Positions 28,900-32,464 of a stretch of 32,464 nucleotides of DNA are shown one piece after another. The DNA lies in the NCBI GenBank assembly GCA_035298965.1, contig DATGXO010000196.1, forward strand, positions 1 to 32,464, in the 5' to 3' direction. The DNA comes from CAJCBL01 sp035298965 (GTDB taxonomy: Bacteria; Verrucomicrobiota; Verrucomicrobiia; Opitutales; Opitutaceae). Under the pieces are notes generated by a model, which was not told the DNA's origin, did no database searches, and saw only the letters and a list, made by a program, of their open reading frames with translations. The first letter of the stretch is position 1. Each line of letters starts with the position of its first letter. A program made the position numbers and the translations under genes.

Positions 28900-29703
28900 T
28901 CAGCGCACCGCGCCCGCCTTGAAGAACGTGTAGCAGAACACGCCGTCGGGCTCCGCCGTGCGATAGAGGTCCCGCACGCCCGCCGCCCAGTCCTCGGCGG
29001 ACATCAGGCCGGCGCCGACCGCCTGCGCGCCCACACCCTCGACCATCGCCGCAAACGTCCGCCGCGAAAAACCGTCGCGCAGTTCGGGGTTCGCGCCGTC
29101 CGCGTAAACTTGTCGTGGCGACACGCGCACGTCGGCGAAACCCGCCGCCACCAGCATCGGGTAGAGCCGCCGGCCGATCAGCGCGTCGCCGCCGCCGCGC
29201 CGCTGCAGTTCCACGAGGCAGTCGACCGCCCGCCGCGCGTTGACGCTGTCCGGATGGAAAAATGTCGAGCCGTGGTCGCCCTCGATCGCCGTCAATGTGC
29301 CGCCGGGCTTGAGCACGCGGCGCAGCTGCGTGAGTGCCGCCACCGGATCGGCCAGATGCTCAAGCACGAAACAGACGAACACGTGATCAAACTGCGCCTC
29401 GCGGTACGGCAGCGCGAAGATGTCGCCCTGCGCAAACGCCACGTTCGTGTAGCCGCGCGCCCGCACCTGCCGCTCCGCCTGCGCGAGCGAGTCCGGCGAG
29501 AGGTCGATCGAGACGAACTGCGCCAGCGGGCTCTGTCCGGCCAGCGTCACCGTCTGCGCGCCCACACCGCAACCGGCTTCGAGCACGAGGCTGCCCGCGG
29601 GGTAACGCGTGTCGTGGTGGAGGAGCTCGGTGAGCGTCGTCGCCTGGTCGCGCAACCGCGCACTCTCCCGTTCGGAATAGCCGTGCACGTAATCGGTGCT
29701 CAT
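28900..29703 (-). CDS. Class I SAM-dependent methyltransferase
   Basis: The 267-residue protein has the Rossmann-type methyltransferase motifs in order: motif I VLEAGCGVGAQTVTLA (about 40-55), an acidic residue after strand 2 (FVSIDLSPDSLAQAE), the AQGDIFALPY motif, FDHVFVCFVLEHLADP, and LRRVLKPGGTLTAIEGDHGS. This matches the Methyltransf_11/25 groups, which methylate small molecules. A C-terminal section (about 165-267) with YPMLVAAGFADVRVSPRQVY and a helix-rich end would shape the acceptor pocket. Substrate unknown. The ATG at 29703 is chosen over an upstream in-frame GTG at 29715. It is not coupled to any neighbour. Confidence 0.9.
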   Translation of the reverse strand: MSTDYVHGYSERESARLRDQATTLTELLHHDTRYPAGSLVLEAGCGVGAQTVTLAGQSPLAQFVSIDLSPDSLAQAERQVRARGYTNVAFAQGDIFALPYREAQFDHVFVCFVLEHLADPVAALTQLRRVLKPGGTLTAIEGDHGSTFFHPDSVNARRAVDCLVELQRRGGGDALIGRRLYPMLVAAGFADVRVSPRQVYADGANPELRDGFSRRTFAAMVEGVGAQAVGAGLMSAEDWAAGVRDLYRTAEPDGVFCYTFFKAGAVR

Positions 29704-29755
29704 CGCCAGCGACACGGCCAGACTCCGGCCGGTGCGTCAACCGCGCCGCAACGAT

Positions 29756-29790
29756 GACGGCTGCCGCAGCCCTCGGCCACGGCAGCCGTC
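29756..29790. repeat. Perfect 11-bp hairpin between the TonB-like and methyltransferase genes
   Basis: GACGGCTGCCG and CGGCAGCCGTC pair perfectly across a 13-nt loop. It lies 28 nt behind the stop of the TonB-like gene and before the methyltransferase start, in a 114-bp gap. There is no U-run, so it is a possible non-canonical terminator for the TonB-like gene or a small repeat. Confidence 0.55.
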
Positions 29791-29817
29791 TCCCAGCCGA
29801 CCCGACCTGCCCTGCTC

Positions 29818-30594
29818 TCACGCGTCGTTGGAAAGCGAGAACACCATCGGCATCTCCATGCGGGTCGTCATTCGCCGCCCGTTTTTCATCCCCGGACGGA
29901 ATTTCCAGCGCAGCATCGCATCGACCGCCGCCCGATTGAGCTCGTTGAAATCGGAGCGCATCACCTCGACTTCGGAAACGTCGCCGCGGTCATCCACGAT
30001 GAAACGCAGCAAGACCGTTCCGCTGTAGCCTAGGCGTTTCGCTTCCGCAGGATAAATCGGCGCGGTCCGGCGCAGCGCCTCGGGTTTGTTGTCGAGGTCC
30101 TTCAACGGGACAAAATCGGTCCGGGCGGCCTTCTTCCCGGAGAAAGGCGTGCGCGGCACCGTCCAGTTGTTGCTGTTCGCATTCGGCATCACCGCGGGCA
30201 CGATGCGATCCACTCTCACAGAAATCGCATGCTCGGAGAGTTCCTTGAAGGTCTCGCCGAGCGTCGCGCGGGTCTCGCCGACGTCCGAGGACTCGGGTTC
30301 GTTTTTTTCGGGCTCCTCGGTCTTCTCCTCGGGCTTCGGGAGTTCGGGTTCGTCGGGCGGGGCAAACGTGAGCTCGGCCGCCTTGATCGGATCCTTCGGC
30401 TCCAACCGCAGCGCGACCGGCGCCGACTCCGGAGGGAATCCATAAAACACCGCCACGTGGAGCAGCGCCGAGACCGAGATGCCGTAGAAGAAGAACCGTT
30501 CGTGCGGCATCGCGTAGCCAGCGGTCGTCGCCACCGGGGCGAGGCGGAAGAGCGCCGGGAGGATGCGGGGTAGGAAGGCAATTTTGGTAATCAT
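29818..30594 (-). CDS. TonB-family energy-transducing protein
   Basis: TonB links the proton-motive force at the inner membrane to transporters in the outer membrane. The protein has the three expected parts: one membrane helix near the N-terminus (FFFYGISVSALLHVAVFYGF) containing S-A-L-L-H, which fits the S-x3-H pattern of TonB; a Pro/Glu/Lys-rich periplasmic spacer (PPDEPELPKPEEKTEEPEKN); and a C-terminal TonB_C domain with APIYPAEAKRLGYSGTVLLRF, VDDRGDVSEVEV and AMLRWKFRPGMKNGR. The ATG at 30594 gives 258 residues; a second ATG at 30510 (MPHERFFFYG) would put the helix at the very N-terminus, as in classical TonB, and may be the real start. No exbB or exbD is next to it. Confidence 0.88.
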   Translation of the reverse strand: MITKIAFLPRILPALFRLAPVATTAGYAMPHERFFFYGISVSALLHVAVFYGFPPESAPVALRLEPKDPIKAAELTFAPPDEPELPKPEEKTEEPEKNEPESSDVGETRATLGETFKELSEHAISVRVDRIVPAVMPNANSNNWTVPRTPFSGKKAARTDFVPLKDLDNKPEALRRTAPIYPAEAKRLGYSGTVLLRFIVDDRGDVSEVEVMRSDFNELNRAAVDAMLRWKFRPGMKNGRRMTTRMEMPMVFSLSNDA

Positions 30595-30777
30595 GATTTC
30601 GGGGTGGGTTACATCATGACCACGCCGCACCGCGGGTTTTCTTAGAAAAAAACACACCAGCGCTGCCGTTTCGTTCGTCGAGCCGCCGCCGGGGCGCGGC
30701 TGTCGTCAAAAGTTGTCATGCGCCGACACTGGACTCGGCGCCGCGCGCGGCCCCGAATGGATCACCCCACCCCAAAC

Positions 30778-32436
30778 ATGCCTACCGCCAATCCACTCCC
30801 CCTGCTCCGGCCGTCCGGCCGCCCCCCGCTCCGCTTCGCGTTGCTCGCCGCCGCGTTGCTCGCCCTCGCACCATTCGCCACCGCCGCCACCTCGATCACG
30901 GTCGATGCCGCCACCAAGCTGCGCACCGTCGATGAGCGCGTTTTCGGTCTCAATGCGACCATCTGGGATCCCAACGCGAACACCACCGAGACGATCTCGC
31001 TGCTCAACGCCGCCGGCTTCCGCATGCTGCGTTTCCCCGGCGGTTCGCTCTCCGACGAGTACCACTGGCAGACGAACAAGTCCCTCGACAACACCTGGGA
31101 GTGGTGGACCGACACCGACGATTTCATCAACATCGCCAAGCAGACCGGCGCCCAGGCCGTGATCACCGCCAACTACGGCACCGGCACTCCCGCCGAGGCC
31201 GCCGCCTGGGTCACCTACTGCAACGTGACCAAGTCCGCCGGCTTCAAGTATTGGGAGATTGGTAACGAAAACTACGGCTCCTGGGAGACGGATCACCAGG
31301 CCCGCGCGCACGACCCGTACATCTACGCTCAGCGCGCCAAGGACTACATCACCGCGATGAAGGCCGCCGACTCCACGATCAAGATCGGCGTCGTCGTCAC
31401 CCTCGCGAAGGAGGAGTACGCCACGTACACCGACCATCCGGTCACCAACTCCCGCACCGGCACCACCCAGAACAGCTGGAACGCCGTCATGCTCGCCAAC
31501 CTCCGCACGCTCGGCGTCACGCCCGATTTCGTCGCCCTCCATCGCTACGACGGCGCCCCGGGACAGGAGAGCGACTCCGCGCTCCTGCAGAAGGCCAAGA
31601 CCTGGCCCGACGACATCGCCGCGCTGCGCCAACAGCTCACCGACTACCTCGGCGCCGCCGGCTCCGGAGTCGAGATTCTGGTGACGGAAAACAACTCCGT
31701 TTATTCCAACCCAGGCAAGCAGTCCACGAGCCTCGTCAACGCCCTCTACCTCGCCGACAGCGTCGGCAACCTGCTCAAGACCGAGGTCAACGCGCTCACG
31801 TGGTGGGATCTCCGCAACGGCCAGGACAGCGGCAACAACAACGCGGCCTCGCTCTACGGCTGGCGCGCCTATGGCGACTACGGGATCCTCTCCTCGCCCT
31901 CATCCTTCGGCTCGGCCACCGCGTACGACTGCTACCCGACCTACTACGCGTTCAAGCTGCTCTCCAAGTTCGCCCGCGGCGGCGACCGTATCGTGCAAGT
32001 CACCACCGGCGACACGCTCCTCTCCGCGTTCGGCTGCCTCGGCGCCGATGGCAAGCTGCGCCTCCTCGTTGTCAACAAGAGCCCGTCCGCCACCACCAGC
32101 GCCACGATAGCCGTTTCCGGCTTCACTCCCGCCGCCAACGCCACGACATACACCTACGGCATGGTCGAGGACAACGCCGCCCGCACCGGCTCCGGCTCGA
32201 AGGACATCACCTCCGGCTCGATCGCGAACGCCGCAGCGTCCTTCACCACCAACTTCGAACCCTACTCCATCACCGTGCTCACGTTCACCGCCAGCTCCGG
32301 CGGCGGCGGCTCCGGTGGCGGCTCGTCGGGCGGCGGCTCCTCCTCCAGCGGCGGTGGCGGCGGCGCAGTCGCACTCTGGTTCGTTATTGCCCTCACCGGA
32401 CTCGGTGCGGCTCGTCTCCGCGCTCGCCGCGGTTGA
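30778..32436 (+). CDS. Secreted clan GH-A glycosidase, GH51-like alpha-L-arabinofuranosidase, with C-terminal sorting tail
   Basis: This 552-residue protein has a signal peptide (hydrophobic stretch LRFALLAAALLALAPFATAA, about 18-37) and a TIM-barrel glycosidase domain. Recognisable are FRMLRFPGGSLSDEYHW (81-97), YWEIGNENYG with the Asn-Glu pair N163-E164 (acid/base), HRY (255-257) and ILVTENN with E304 (probable nucleophile), then TWWDLRNG. The pattern is that of arabinofuranosidases of clan GH-A, closest to GH51-type, and arabinan or arabinoxylan side chains are the likely substrate. A C-terminal beta domain follows (about 400-510). The end is Gly/Ser low-complexity, then a hydrophobic segment AVALWFVIALTGLGAA and RLRARRG, which looks like a GlyGly-CTERM type sorting signal. 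The ATG at 30778 is preferred over 30718, whose extra 20 codons are Arg/Pro-rich. Confidence 0.85.
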   Translation: MPTANPLPLLRPSGRPPLRFALLAAALLALAPFATAATSITVDAATKLRTVDERVFGLNATIWDPNANTTETISLLNAAGFRMLRFPGGSLSDEYHWQTNKSLDNTWEWWTDTDDFINIAKQTGAQAVITANYGTGTPAEAAAWVTYCNVTKSAGFKYWEIGNENYGSWETDHQARAHDPYIYAQRAKDYITAMKAADSTIKIGVVVTLAKEEYATYTDHPVTNSRTGTTQNSWNAVMLANLRTLGVTPDFVALHRYDGAPGQESDSALLQKAKTWPDDIAALRQQLTDYLGAAGSGVEILVTENNSVYSNPGKQSTSLVNALYLADSVGNLLKTEVNALTWWDLRNGQDSGNNNAASLYGWRAYGDYGILSSPSSFGSATAYDCYPTYYAFKLLSKFARGGDRIVQVTTGDTLLSAFGCLGADGKLRLLVVNKSPSATTSATIAVSGFTPAANATTYTYGMVEDNAARTGSGSKDITSGSIANAAASFTTNFEPYSITVLTFTASSGGGGSGGGSSGGGSSSSGGGGGAVALWFVIALTGLGAARLRARRG

Positions 32437-32464
32437 TTGAAGGCGCCGGCCGCATCGCTTCCCC

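Overview
The window looks like chromosomal DNA from a Verrucomicrobiota bacterium, most likely of the Opitutaceae type. This is inferred from the very high GC content, the polysaccharide-degrading secreted enzymes, the style of the complex I genes and the degenerate intergenic repeats. No gene in it breaks the general composition, and there is no IS element, phage gene or CRISPR array.

Layout. (1) Bases 2-3016 (+): the end of one GH74-type beta-propeller glycosidase and a complete paralogue behind it. (2) Bases 3048-3579 (-): a YefM/YoeB toxin-antitoxin pair. A 28-bp perfect palindrome covers the antitoxin start, and the antitoxin 3' end appears shifted by one base. (3) Bases 3654-18728 (-): a complex I (NADH:quinone oxidoreductase) cluster in the mRNA order nuoB-C-D-E-F-[129-aa membrane protein]-G-H-I-J-K-L-M-N. 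nuoA is not present. (4) Bases 19025-22379 (-): three secreted proteins of unknown function (coiled-coil, leucine-rich repeat, and a third) joined by two ATGA stop/start overlaps. (5) Bases 22678-26021 (-): a CNNM/CorC-type CBS protein, tRNA-Ser(GGA) and an ArnT-like glycosyltransferase. (6) Bases 26193-28887 (+): a secreted repeat protein with a strong terminator, a 62-aa protein, a MerR regulator whose C-terminal domain is a paralogue of that 62-aa protein, and a secreted hypothetical. (7) Bases 28900-30594 (-): a SAM methyltransferase and a TonB-like protein. (8) Bases 30778-32436 (+): a clan GH-A arabinofuranosidase-like enzyme with a glycine-rich C-terminal sorting tail.

How it works together. 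The complex I genes encode the peripheral arm (B-G, I) and the membrane arm (H, J-N) of the respiratory NADH dehydrogenase. The GH74 and GH-A enzymes, with the TonB-like protein, suit a life on plant cell-wall xyloglucan and arabinan.

The most interesting signal is not a protein. Nearly every gap in the nuo cluster longer than 20 nt is made of degenerate short-period repeats (7, 9 or 10 nt). They lie directly before the next start codon, and at five junctions they form long inverted pairs with one arm just behind the upstream stop and the other just ahead of the downstream start. At least three unrelated sequence families share this geometry. None of the 14 start codons in the cluster has a visible Shine-Dalgarno sequence.

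Gaps close to 300 bases: 18729-19024 (only a weak promoter candidate) and 22380-22677 (a weak promoter candidate and a short inverted repeat).
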